Shown here piece by piece: positions 22,337-31,367 of a stretch of DNA of 46,293 nucleotides. The DNA comes from JAIBJN01 sp963775625 (lineage in GTDB: Bacteria > Actinomycetota > Thermoleophilia > Gaiellales > Gaiellaceae). The translations under genes and the position numbers were made by a program. Each line of letters opens with the position of its first letter. The first letter of the stretch is position 1. The notes beneath the pieces are model-generated. The model saw only the letters and a list, made by a program, of their open reading frames with translations, ran no database searches and was not told the DNA's origin. Location of the stretch: contig CAVZJM010000015.1 in the NCBI GenBank assembly GCA_963775625.1, positions 1-46,293 of the forward strand. Direction: 5' to 3'.

Positions 22337-22620
22337 GGAAGGATTATCGCAAGCCCGGCGGCGCGCTTCGCGGGGCCTCGCGCATTGGACCTTCACGCGC
22401 CCGGGTAGAGGGAGACCCACCTCCCCGACCCGTTGGCCTCGAGCCTAACGCGGAAATCCGCACAGGTGGGAGACGAAACTGCGCCAAAGAGCGTGCCGAT
22501 CGCCTGGCATCGGCGGCCTCGCACGCCGATCGCCGGGCACCGGCCTCGGACGCCGACCCCAGATGCGCCGAGCGTGCGTTGGGCGCAACGCCCGCCACAC
22601 GCATCGCCGGCGGCGCCCGC
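22337..22620. other. Intergenic region with leaderless promoter and repeated GCCGATCGCC
   Basis: 284 bp between the RemA-like gene and the end of the DegT gene. GATAAT (reverse of 22343-22348) sits next to the GTG start. A hairpin GCGTTGGGCGCAACGC lies at 22576-22591 and may terminate the DegT transcript. GCCGATCGCC recurs at 22526-22535 in a GC-rich patch. No reading frame is convincing. Confidence 0.45.
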
Positions 22621-23736
22621 CTAGCCGAGCGCGCGGGCGAGCGCGTCCACGACGCGCTCCTGGTCCTCGGCCGGCAGGCGCGAGTGGAACGGAAGCGCGA
22701 GCGTGCGGGCGCTCGCGTCCTCGGAGACCGGCAGCATCCCCTCGCGGTAGCCGAAGCGCTCCCGGTAGTACGGCTGGAGGTGGATCGAGGGCAGGTACGG
22801 CTTCGAGGCGATGCCTTCCTCGGCCAGGCGGCCGATGACGCCGTCGCGGTCGCTCCGCGCGCGAGCACGACGACGTAGACGAACCAGGAGCGCCGGTGCT
22901 CGGCGTCGTCGCCGAGCGGCGCCTCGACGCCGTCGACCGCGGCCAGGAGCTCGCGCGTAGCGCGCGGCCACCTCGCCGCGGGCCGCCAGGATCTCGTCGA
23001 GCCGCTCGAGCTGGGCGACGCCGAGCGCGGCGGAGAGGTCGTCGAGGCGGTAGTTGTAGCCGAGCCGCGCGTGTGTGAGCCACTCCGCCGGAGTCGCTGC
23101 GGCCCTGGTTGGAGAGGCTCTTGAGGAGCGCCCACTCTTCCTCGGACGAGACGGCGACCGCACCCCCCTCCCCCGTCGTCATCTGCTTGTTCGGGTAGAA
23201 GGCGAAGACGGCCGGATGCCCGGAGGAGCCGACCGGCCGGCCGCGGTAGGCGGAGCCGAGCGCCTCGCAGGCGTCCTCGACGACGCCAGGCCGTGCCGCG
23301 CCGCGATCGCCTCCAGCTCGGCCAGCTCGGCGGGGTAGCCGAAGATGTGCACCGGCAGGATCGCCTTCGTGCGCGGCGTGATCGCGGCCTCGACCGCGGC
23401 CGGGTCGAGGTTCAGCGTGCGCGGGTCGATGTCCGCGAAGACCGGCGTCGCGCCCTCGTAGAGCGCGCAGTTCGCCGAGGCGACGAAGGAGAACGGCGTC
23501 GTGACGACCTCGTCCCCGGGCGCGATCCCGGCCAGCCGCATGCACAGGTGGAGCCCGGCGGTGCCGCTCGACACCGCCGCGACGTAGGGCGCGCCGACTC
23601 GCTCGGCGAGCGCCGCCTCGAAGCGGTCGACCATCGGCCCGAGGGAGAGCTGCCCGGAGCGCAGCGTCTCGAGGACGAGCTCCTCCTCCCGCTCGCCGAG
23701 CCAGGGCGCCGAGAGCCCGATCGGGCCGGCGCTCAG
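22621..23736 (-). CDS. DegT/DnrJ/EryC1-family aminotransferase (four frame breaks)
   Basis: A PLP enzyme of ~371 residues that transaminates sugar nucleotides, typical of cell-surface glycan pathways. Seen in order are APWLGEREEELVLETLRSGQ, GAPYVAAVSSGTAGLHLCMR, VVTTPFSFVASANCALYEGA, VVEDACEALGSAY, AFYPNKQMTTGEGG (with the PLP lysine), ARLGYNYRLDDLSAALG and a C-terminal KPYLPSIHLQPYYRERFGY. Missing bases near 23284 and 22850 and extra bases near 23086 and 22954 balance out. The start is either CTG at 23736, overlapping the ilvE stop (CTGA), or GTG at 23778; ATG further in would remove the conserved N-terminus. Confidence 0.88.
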
Positions 23737-24668
23737 GAGCCCGGAGCGGCCGGTGTCTTCTCCGCGTACTCCAGCCACCGCGTGAAGCGCTCGTCGCGAC
23801 CGCGGACGGCGGCGAAGAACACGTCCTGGATCGCCTTCGTCACCGGGCCGGGATCGCCGATCTCGTGGTCGTCGACCGAGCGGACGGGCGTGACCTCGGC
23901 GGCGGTGCCGCACATGAAGAGCTCGTCGGCGACGTAGAGGTCGGAGCGGATGAGCTGCTTCTCGTGCACGGCGTAGCCGAGCGTCTGCGCGATCTCGATG
24001 ACGGCCTGCCGCGTGATCCCCTGCAGGATCGAGGCCGAGAGGTGCGGCGTGGAGATGACCTCGTCCTTGACGACGAAGATGTTCTCGCCGGAGCCGTCCG
24101 CCACGAAGCCGTCGTCGGTGAGGAGGATCGCCTCCTCGTACCCGGCGCTGGTCGCCTCGATCACGGCGAGCATCGAGTTGAGGTAGATGCCGGTGGCCTT
24201 GGCGACATGCGGGATGGTGTTCGGCCCGATGCGCTTCCACGAGGACACCTTGGCGCGGATCCCCTTGGTCAGAGCCTCCTCGCCGAGGTAGGCGCCCCAC
24301 GGCCAGTTCATCAGCACGACGTCGACCGGGTTCGACCCCGGGTGGACGCCGAGCTCGCCGTAGCCGTAGAAGGCGATCGGGCGCAGGTAGCACTCGCTGA
24401 GGCCGTTGACGGCGATGAGCTCGTGCGTCGCGAGCCGGAGCTCCTCCACCGAGTACGGGAGCTCCATGTGCAGGAGCTGCGCCGACTGATGCAGGCGCTC
24501 GAGATGGGGCGTGAGCCGGAACACGGCCGGGCCGGCATCCGTCTCGTAGCAACGGATCCCCTCGAACACGCCCGAGCCGTAGTGGAGCCCGTGGGCGCCG
24601 ACGTGGACCTTCGCGTCGCCCCAGTCCACGAGCTCGCCGTTCATCCAGATCTTCTCGGTGGCTCTCAT
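23733..24668 (-). CDS. ilvE: Branched-chain amino acid aminotransferase
   Basis: A fold type IV PLP transaminase of 311 residues, intact, for the last step of Leu/Ile/Val synthesis. MNGELVDWGDAKVHVGAHGL and YGSGVFEGIRCYET open the protein. The catalytic lysine is in VAKATGIYLNSMLA. GFVADGSGENIFVVKDEVIS and STPHLSASILQGITRQAVIE follow, and ELFMCGTAAEVTPVRSVDDH is the C-terminal signature. These favour IlvE over D-amino-acid transaminase or aminodeoxychorismate lyase. TAACCT lies 7 nt before the ATG. Confidence 0.94.
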   Translation of the reverse strand: MRATEKIWMNGELVDWGDAKVHVGAHGLHYGSGVFEGIRCYETDAGPAVFRLTPHLERLHQSAQLLHMELPYSVEELRLATHELIAVNGLSECYLRPIAFYGYGELGVHPGSNPVDVVLMNWPWGAYLGEEALTKGIRAKVSSWKRIGPNTIPHVAKATGIYLNSMLAVIEATSAGYEEAILLTDDGFVADGSGENIFVVKDEVISTPHLSASILQGITRQAVIEIAQTLGYAVHEKQLIRSDLYVADELFMCGTAAEVTPVRSVDDHEIGDPGPVTKAIQDVFFAAVRGRDERFTRWLEYAEKTPAAPGS

Positions 24669-24678
24669 GGCTCGAAGG

Positions 24679-25170
24679 TTACTCCACGGTGAGAGGGGCT
24701 GGTCGCGCTCGCGCGAGGCGGGCGAGGTCGCTCGGGGCGAGCGCGGCCATGTGCCTGGGCGAGCCCGCACCGATCCACACGACCTCGTGCCCGAAGAGGG
24801 CCTGCTCGATCAGGACGGTCTCGATTCCGGGGAGCGGGAACGGCGCCACTCCGCCGGGCGGGAAGCCCGTGAGGCGCTCGACGGCGTCGCCGCTCACCAC
24901 CTTGACGCGCTCGCAGCCGGCCGCGGCCGCGACCCGGGCGGCGTCGGCCCGCCTGTCGCCGGGGACCATGACGACGATCGGCCGCCCGTCGCCCGCGAAG
25001 ACGAGCGACTTGACGATGCTCTCGATCGGCGCGCCCGTCGCCGCGGCAGCGTCGGCAGCAGTCGGCGTGCCCTCGCCGAACTCCTCCACGCGCGCTTCGA
25101 CCTTCGCCTCGCGGAGCACGGTCACCACCCGCTCGACGGTCTCGGGCCAGCTACGCTCGCTCGTCGTCAT
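24679..25170 (-). CDS. YbaK/ProX-type aminoacyl-tRNA deacylase
   Basis: 163 residues of the YbaK/EbsC superfamily, which hydrolyses mischarged tRNAs such as Cys- or Ala-tRNA-Pro. The typical pieces are present: VEEFGEGTPTAADAAAATGA, IVKSLVFAGDGRPIVVMVPG (with the conserved lysine), GFPPGGVAPFPLPGIETVLI and HEVVWIGAGSPRHMAALAPS. It overlaps the end of serA by 20 nt and is followed 10 nt later by ilvE. Confidence 0.9.
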   Translation of the reverse strand: MTTSERSWPETVERVVTVLREAKVEARVEEFGEGTPTAADAAAATGAPIESIVKSLVFAGDGRPIVVMVPGDRRADAARVAAAAGCERVKVVSGDAVERLTGFPPGGVAPFPLPGIETVLIEQALFGHEVVWIGAGSPRHMAALAPSDLARLARARPAPLTVE

Positions 25171-26747
25171 CGCCTCGCTCGAGCACGATGGCGTGCGGGT
25201 CGAGCAGGCCGGGCTCGGCGCGGATGCGCTCGAGGACCTCGGGCGTGATCGGATTGTCGAGCGTGAGCACCATCAGGGCGCGCGAGCGCGGGCGGTTGCG
25301 GGAGACGGCCATGTTGGCGATGTTGACGTCGGCCTCGCCCAGGAGCGTGCCGAGGCGGCCGATGCGGCCGGGCCGGTCGTCGTTGACGACGAAGAGCATC
25401 AGCGGCTCGATGGCGATCTCGATGTCGTAGCCGAGCGCGCGCACGAGGCGCGGCTCGTCGTCGCGGCCGGTGGTCGTCCCGCCGACTACGAGCTCCTGGT
25501 CGCCGACGACCGCGGTGACCGTCATCAGGTTCTTGAAGTGGCGGGACGCCCGCCGCCGCTCCTCGCGCACCTCGATCCCGCGCTCCTTGGCGACGAGCGG
25601 GGCGTTCACGTAGTTGACGGGCTGCTCGACCCGCCCGCGGAAGGCGCCGTTCAGGGCGGCGACCGTGAGCAGGCGCGTGTCGCGGTCGGCGAGCTCGCCC
25701 AGGTAGCGGAAGTCGAGGCGGTCGGCCGTCCCACCGGCGAGCTCGATCGCCAGCGCACCCAGGTCGGTCGCGAGCGGCAGGTACGGCCCGAGCGCGTCGA
25801 GGTCCTCCGCCGCGACCGCCGGGACGTTGAGGGCGTTCGTGACCACGCCGCCGTCGAGGGCGGCCGCGACCTGCTCGGCCACGATCAGGCCCGCGCGGTC
25901 CTGGGCCTCCTGCGTCGAGGCGGCCAGGTGCGGCGTGACCACGACGTTGGGCAAGCCGAGCAGCGGGCCCGAATACGGCTCCTCCGTGAAGACGTCGAGC
26001 GCGGCGCCGGCGACCTTGCCGCTGGCGAGAGCCTCCTGGAGGGCGTCCTCGTCGACCAGCTCGCCGCGGGCCACGTTCACGACGCGGACGCCGTCCTTCA
26101 TCCGCGCGATCTGCTCCCGCCCGAGCAGGCCGCGCGTCTCCGGCGTCAGCGTGGAGTGGACGGAGACGAAGTCGGCGTCGGCGACGAGGTCGTCGAGCGT
26201 CTCGGCGCGCTCCACCCCGAGCTCGCGGAACCGCTCCGGCGCCACGTACGGGTCGAAGGCGCGCACGCGCATCTCGAAGCCCCGGGCACGGCGCGCGACC
26301 TGCTGGCCGATCCTGCCGAAGCCGATCAGCCCCAGCGTCTTGTCGGCCAGCTCCAGGCCGGGGAAGCTGGAGCGCTCCCAGCGCCCCTCCTTGAGGGCGC
26401 CGTGCGCCTGCGGGATCTGGCGCGTGAGCGCGAGCAGCAGGCCGAGCGTGTGCTCGGCCGCCGAGACGACCGTCGACTGCGGCGCGTTCGCGACCACGAT
26501 GCCCCGCTTCGAGGCGGCGGCGAGGTCGACGTTGTCCACCCCCACGCCGGCCCTGCCGATCACCTTCAGCCGGTCGGCGCGCTCGATCAGGTCGGCGGTC
26601 AGCTTCGTCCCGCTGCGGATGATGATCGCGTCGTAGTCGCCGATCGTCGCCGCCAGGTCGCCGTCGGGCTCGACGTCGACGTCGAATCGCTCTCGCAGGA
26701 GGTCGACTACCGGCCTCCGCGATGGACTCCCTGATGAGGACTCTCAC
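25151..26747 (-). CDS. serA: D-3-phosphoglycerate dehydrogenase (one frame break)
   Basis: First step of serine synthesis, oxidising 3-phosphoglycerate with NAD. About 531 residues, as in long type I enzymes: substrate/NAD domains (KVIGRAGVGVDNVDLAAASK, LGLIGFGRIGQQVARRARGF, catalytic His in VVTPHLAASTQEAQDRAG), an intervening domain, then an ACT domain (VVNDDRPGRIGRLGTLLGEA) for serine feedback. The N-terminus is MRVLIRESIAEAG from a GTG overlapping the stop of the aminotransferase (GTGA at 26744-26747). One extra base near 26708 separates it from VDLLRERFDVDVE. Confidence 0.95.
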
Positions 26748-27898
26748 GCCGCGACTGGTTCTGCGTGCGCCTCGAGCGCGGCGGGGACGGCCGTCCCGCG
26801 CTCGACGTCGGCGCCGGCTTCCACGAGCGCGCGCTCGAGGGCGGCGAGCGCCGCGGCGACGTCCTGGACGTCCACGTAGCCGATGTGCCCGAAGCGGACG
26901 ATCTTCCCCCGCTGCTGCCCCTGGCCCCCGATCACCGTCACGCCGGACTGCTCCCGCATCGACGCGACGATCGCCTGCCCGTCGACGTCCTCCGGCATGC
27001 GGATCGCGGTGACCACGGCAGAGCTGTCGAGATCCGGCGAGAAGAGCTCGAGCCCCATCGCCTTGACGCCGGCACGCGCGGCCCGGCCCAGGCGCACGTG
27101 CCGCTCGTGGGCGGCGGCGAGCCCCTCGGCGGCGATCAGCTCCAGCGCGACGTCGAGCCCGCGCACGAGCGAGATGGCGGTCGAGAACGGCGTCTCGCTC
27201 TTCGCCTGCGCCGTGATCGCGAGCTGCCAGTCCATGTAGTAGCGCGGCAGCGTGGCCGTCTCCGTCGCTTCGAGGGCGGCCGGCGAGAGAGCGGCGAACG
27301 CGAGCCCGGCGGGGCACATGAGCGCCTTGTGGGAGCTCGTCAGCACGATGTCGAGGCCCCAGTCGTCCGTCTCGAGCGGGACGGCGGCGAGGCTCGAGAT
27401 CGCGTCGACCGCGATCAGCGCGCCGGAACCGGCGATCCGCTCGGCGGTCGCCTGCACGTCCGCGACCCCTCCCGTCGAGGTGTCCGAGTGCGTCAGGTAG
27501 ACGACCTTCGCGCCGCCGATCTCCTCCAGGCGGGCGCCGACCTCGTCCGGGCTCGGCAGCTCGCCCCACTCGTAGCGCAGGTGGACGACGTCGAGCCCGT
27601 AGCGCTCGGCGATGGCCGCCCAGCGCTCGCCGAAGTACCCGTGCGAGACGCAGAGCACGCGGTCGCCGGGCGAGCAGACGTTGGCGACGGCGGACTCCAT
27701 CGCCGCAGTGCCGGCCGCGGTGAAGAGGAGCACGTCGTTCTCGGTCCGGTACACCGCCTTCAGGCCGTCGATCACCCTCGTGAAGCACTCCCTGAAGTCC
27801 GCCGAGCGGTGGTGGATCATCGGCAGCGCCGTCGCCGCGAGCACCTCGGGCGGCACCGGAGTCGGCCCAGGCGTGACGAGGTAGCGCTTCTCGGGCAT
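26744..27898 (-). CDS. Class V aminotransferase (alanine/serine-glyoxylate or phosphoserine type)
   Basis: 384 residues, intact, a PLP-dependent class V transaminase. YLVTPGPTPVPPEVLAA and MIHHRSADFRECF open it. LLFTAAGTAAMESAVANVCS binds PLP phosphate, VDAISSLAAVPLETDDWGLD carries the PLP-interacting Asp region, and TSSHKALMCPAG has the Schiff-base lysine. The C-terminus GGQGQQRGKIVRFGHIGYVD is typical of serine-pyruvate/alanine-glyoxylate enzymes. Stop-start coupling to serA suggests it works on 3-phosphohydroxypyruvate or serine, in place of SerC (inference). TAACCT is 8 nt before the ATG. Confidence 0.92.
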   Translation of the reverse strand: MPEKRYLVTPGPTPVPPEVLAATALPMIHHRSADFRECFTRVIDGLKAVYRTENDVLLFTAAGTAAMESAVANVCSPGDRVLCVSHGYFGERWAAIAERYGLDVVHLRYEWGELPSPDEVGARLEEIGGAKVVYLTHSDTSTGGVADVQATAERIAGSGALIAVDAISSLAAVPLETDDWGLDIVLTSSHKALMCPAGLAFAALSPAALEATETATLPRYYMDWQLAITAQAKSETPFSTAISLVRGLDVALELIAAEGLAAAHERHVRLGRAARAGVKAMGLELFSPDLDSSAVVTAIRMPEDVDGQAIVASMREQSGVTVIGGQGQQRGKIVRFGHIGYVDVQDVAAALAALERALVEAGADVERGTAVPAALEAHAEPVAA

Positions 27899-27926
27899 CG
27901 GCACTGAGGTTAACTGACGCGCACAG

Positions 27927-28557
27927 ATGGAAGCGCTCCTTGCCTTCGGCGCCGCCCTGCTCGCTCTCCGGCTCGCCGGCAAGCTGGTCGGGCTCCGGCG
28001 CGAACGGGCCGATCCGCAGCTCGTCGCCTGGGCTGCCGGCCTCGCCGCGTACGCGGTCGCCTCGGCCGCGCTCGCCTGGGGGGCGGCGTCCGGCTGGAGC
28101 GATCCCGTGTTCCGGGTCTACTACCTCTTCGGCGGGCTCCTCACGGCCGCGCTGCTCGGCGTCGGCTCGCTGCTCCTGAACGGCCGCCGCTGGGCGGCGC
28201 CGCTCGGCCTCGTCTACACGGGCCTCGCGGTCGGCGTTGCGATCGCCGTCCCGCTGACGGCACCGGTCACCGGCGACTCGATTCCGAGCGCCCAGGAGCA
28301 CCTCGACTTCGTTCCCGCCCGGCTGCTCGCCGTGCTCGGCAACAGCTTCGGGACGATCGCCGTGGTCGCCGTGGCCCTGCTCACGATCCGGCGGCGCCCG
28401 GTCGGCAACGCGCTCATCGTGGCCGGGGTGGTCGTCGCCGCGGCCGGCAGCGGCCTGGCGGGGCTCGGCGTCGCCGAGACGGCCGCGTTCATCGCCGCTC
28501 GCCGCCCTCCTCCTCTACGCGGGCTTCGTCCGTACAGGCGTTCGCCGGGCTGGTTGA
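27927..28557 (+). CDS. Integral membrane protein of unknown function (one frame break)
   Basis: About 209 residues with seven hydrophobic segments (for example LLAFGAALLALRLAGKLVGL, LVAWAAGLAAYAVASAALAW, and IAVVAVALLTI). The frame breaks at 28497 (GCC-G-CTCGCC). In the corrected frame the last helix continues as LAALLLYAGFVRTG and ends at the TGA at 28555, while the uncorrected frame turns Arg/Pro-rich. It is divergent from the aminotransferase with 28 bp between. No family is recognised. Confidence 0.7.
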
Positions 28558-28712
28558 CAGGACGCCGGGACCCGATCAGACTGCCCGCGGCGATAGGGAG
28601 GTGAGATGCCAGTGGGGGCGTCTCGAGGGACAAGGCTCTATCGAGGAGTGACGTGCACGTCCGCGGCCTACCGCGGCAGCGCAATCGCTCCAATCTACCT
28701 CTGGAGGTACAG

Positions 28713-30279
28713 ATGAGATTCTCGTTCCGCTTGGTCGTCGTCGTCCTGGTCGCGCTCGGCGTGTTCGCCGGCACCGCCAGCGCGAAGCGCGACCCCGGAG
28801 ACGTCCGGCAACGGATGGACCTGCTCTACACGAACCCCAGCGGCGCGACCAATTCAGACCTCGCGTTCTGGGGCAACCATGCGTTCGCCGGCTACTACAC
28901 CGGCGACACGCCGCCGACAAGGGGCGGGGTGCGGATCTTCGACATCTCGAACCCGGCGGCACCCTCGCTCGTGAAGGACATCCAGTGCGACGCCAACCAG
29001 AACGATCCCATCGTCTGGGACCGCAACGGGAACGGCATCGCCGACCTGCTGCTCGTGGCCGTCGATCGCACGATGGCGAGCCCCGCGTGCGGCGCCCCGC
29101 GCGTCGCGCACGGTGACCCCACCGGCTGGGAGGGCGTCCGGGTCTTCGAGCTGAGCGACAGCCCGGCGAACCCATTCGCCACGGTGACGCAGGTGGCCGC
29201 CGTCTACACGGACTGCGGCGCCCACACGATCACCCTCTGGCCGGGCAAGGCCGAGGGGCCGGACGGCAAGCTGATCGTGTACGTCTCCTCGTATCCGCTC
29301 CGGCCCGGCCCGACGTGCGGCCCGGTCAACGGCCCACCGGCCGGCAACGACCCGCTGCACTCGAAGATCTCGGTCATCGAGGTGCCGCTGGCGAATCCGG
29401 CGGCCTCCTCGGTCATCGCCGAGCCGCCGATCAGCTACCCCGGCGATCCTGACAACCAGATCGACTGGTGCGAGCGGTCGGTGACCGGCCCTGGCGCTCC
29501 CTGCCCGATCCCGGGAGCCATCGAGCAGGCAGCCCGCGCGTGCCACGACATCGTCGTGCACGTGGAGGAGAACATGGCCGGCGCGGCCTGCGCCGAGCAG
29601 GGCCAGGTGTGGGAGATCGACGCGAACGGGATCCCCGACACCGCCAATCCGGTCTCGATCATCGACGACGAGTTCAGCTCCGGCGGCACCGGGAACATCC
29701 CGGGGGCGGTCGACTTCTTCCACTCGGTGATGTTCAACAACGACGGGACCGTCCTGAACACCGTCGACGAGTCCTTCGGCACCGGCTGCCCGCCGATGAC
29801 CCAGTGGGTGGCACGACCCTGGCATCCGGCAGCGCTCCATGAAGACCGGCAAGATGTTCTTCTCCGACGCGGAGACCGGTGAGTTCTTCAGCGAGTTCCA
29901 GGTCGGTGACGTGCGGCCCGATCCGACGCCGGGCGCGTACTGCTCGGCGCACATGGGCATGGCCGTCATGGACATCGGCAAGGACCTGCTGGTGAACGCC
30001 TGGTACTCGGGCGGCGTCGACGTGATCAACTTCACCAATCCCAAGAGGCTGAAGGAGATCGCGTGGTACGACATCAGGGGTGGAGCCTTCGACGGCTCGG
30101 ACAACTGGTCCGCCTACCCCTATGTCGGGCCTGACATCAGGGGCAGGAACGGCATCGCGGTCTACGCCTCCGATGGCGTTCACGTCCCGGCGAACGGCCG
30201 CGGCTTCGTGGTCTTCCGGGCCAACCTTCCGGAGCCCAAGATCAAGCGCGGCTGGCTGAACCCGCAAACGATGGACTAG
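28713..30279 (+). CDS. Secreted LVIVD-repeat-like protein (one frame break)
   Basis: About 521 residues. A signal peptide (SFRLVVVVLVALGVFAGTASA) is followed by a beta-propeller-like protein whose repeats read AFWGNHAFAGYY, GVRIFDISNPAAPSLVKD, and later LVNAWYSGGVDVINFTNP, as in LVIVD proteins. Eight or more Cys suggest disulfides outside the cell. The ATG at 28713 has a TGGAGG ribosome site; an in-frame ATG at 28653 is less likely. One extra base at 29806-29830 shifts the frame before RQRSMKTGKMFFSDAETGEF. A strong terminator follows at 30313. Substrate or partner unknown. Confidence 0.8.
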
Positions 30280-30312
30280 CAGCGTCGAGACGCTCGACGC
30301 GTCACGCAGGAC

Positions 30313-30342
30313 GAGAGCGGCCGCCGAAAGGCGGCCGCTCTC
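30313..30342 (+). terminator. Perfect 13-bp hairpin with GAAA tetraloop
   Basis: GAGAGCGGCCGCC (30313-30325) and its exact complement (30330-30342) flank a GAAA loop, followed by CCGTTTCGG. It ends the transcript of the LVIVD-like gene and separates it from the small gene at 30453. Confidence 0.85.
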
Positions 30343-30452
30343 CGTTTCGGATAACCGAACCGAGCAGGTAGAGCCCGCTCCATTGTCCCGGCGCGGGCGC
30401 ACCGGCAGGCTGGAGCCATCGACGTTCCCTCGGCCGCCAAAGGAGGCTCGAG

Positions 30453-30545
30453 ATGTTGCAGAGGTTCTGGCTCTGGCTCTTCGCCGTCTACTCGGCCGCC
30501 GCGCTGCCGCTGCTCGCCTGGGCGCTGGCGAACCTCGCCGCGTAG
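30453..30545 (+). CDS. 30-residue single-helix membrane peptide
   Basis: A very short frame, ATG to TAG, with an almost perfect ribosome site AAAGGAGG six bases upstream (30438-30445). The product is MLQRFWLWLFAVYS followed by AAALPLLAWALANLAA: one continuous hydrophobic helix of ~22 residues with an Arg near the N-terminus. It lies after a strong terminator, so it has its own promoter in 30343-30437, and its TAG abuts the stop of the converging GNAT gene. The function is unknown; it resembles small regulatory or structural membrane peptides. Confidence 0.6.
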   Translation: MLQRFWLWLFAVYSAAALPLLAWALANLAA

Positions 30546-30999
30546 CTACAGCGCCCGGGTGAGGACGACGCGGTCCTCGCCCGGGCCGTCGTAGCCGAGC
30601 TGCGGCTCGCTCGGCTCGAACCCGATGCGCGGCGTGGAAGTCCACCGACCGGGTGTTCAGGGTGGAGGTCACGCAGCTCACGCGCGTCCTCCCGGCGGCG
30701 CGCGCGACCTCGAAGAAGCGCTCGTAGAGCTCGCGGCCGAGGCCCGTGCCGCGCTCGGCCGGGTCGACGCCGACGAAGTGGACGTAGGCCGCGTCCGGCT
30801 CGCTCTGGGACAGGAAGCCGACGAGGAACCCGGCCAGCTCGCCGTCGCGCTCGGCCACGAACGACGTGTCGCGGAAGTGGACGAAGAAGAGCTTCGGGAG
30901 CATGTCCACCATGTTCCGGCCACCCCACCACTCGTTCAGGACACCGACGACGCGGGCGTGGTCGGCCGGCTCGGCGCGCCGGATCTCGAGGCCGGTCAG
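30546..30999 (-). CDS. GNAT-family N-acetyltransferase (one frame break, CTG start)
   Basis: About 150 residues. LEIRRAEPADHARVVGVLNE is the usual GNAT beginning. HFVGVDPAERGTGLGRELYE contains the acetyl-CoA binding R/Q-x-x-G-x-G/A motif, and TRVSCVTSTLNTRSVDFH follows. One extra base near 30630 precedes RIGFEPSEPQLGYDGPGEDR. No ATG, GTG or TTG is available near the N-terminus; a CTG at 30999 overlaps the SnoaL stop as CTGA and is the most plausible start. The substrate is unknown. Confidence 0.82.
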
Positions 31000-31367
31000 A
31001 GCGGCTCCGTCCAGGGCGCGCGCCAGGCGGGCGGCTCCTCCGGCTCGCCCGTCGACCAGTACTCGACCGCACGGGCGATCTTGCCGGCGTCGAGCTCGAA
31101 GAACGAGCTGGCGTAGAACCGCTTGCCGTCCTGGTCGACCCGCACCTCGGAGACGACCTCGTCGCCGCCGTCGACGATGCGGAGCACCTCGATGTGCCAG
31201 CCCTCCGGATACTCGCGCTGCACCGCGAGGTAGTTCTCGCGGCCGCGCATGCGCTCTCCGGTGTTCGGCCAGTCGACGACGACGTCGGGGTGGAGCTGCG
31301 CGGCGACGCCTTCCCAGTCGCGCGCCTCCATCCGCTCCCAGAGCAGGCGGACCGCCTCCGCGCTCAC
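30996..31367 (-). CDS. SnoaL-like/NTF2-fold protein
   Basis: 123 residues of the SnoaL-like cone fold: AVRLLWERMEARDWEGVAAQ, LHPDVVVDWPNTGERMRGRE and a C-terminal GKIARAVEYWS are typical. Such proteins are small isomerases, cyclases or ligand carriers. It starts at a GTG overlapping the gatB stop (GTGA at 31364-31367). Because gatB has an extra base near its end, a conceptual translation of gatB reads straight into this gene, producing a false GatB-SnoaL fusion. Confidence 0.85.
   Translation of the reverse strand: MSAEAVRLLWERMEARDWEGVAAQLHPDVVVDWPNTGERMRGRENYLAVQREYPEGWHIEVLRIVDGGDEVVSEVRVDQDGKRFYASSFFELDAGKIARAVEYWSTGEPEEPPAWRAPWTEPL

Noticed and set aside
12866..23736. Decay into pseudogenes of the broken genes
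   Set aside because: Frame-corrected proteins keep every catalytic motif, no stop codons lie within the correct frames, and essential genes are affected equally; this is not the pattern of decay.
25167..28301. 1044-residue minus-strand frame
   Set aside because: It is an out-of-frame shadow of serA and the aminotransferase, kept open by high GC; only the short piece RVLIRESIAEAG belongs to a real protein (serA).
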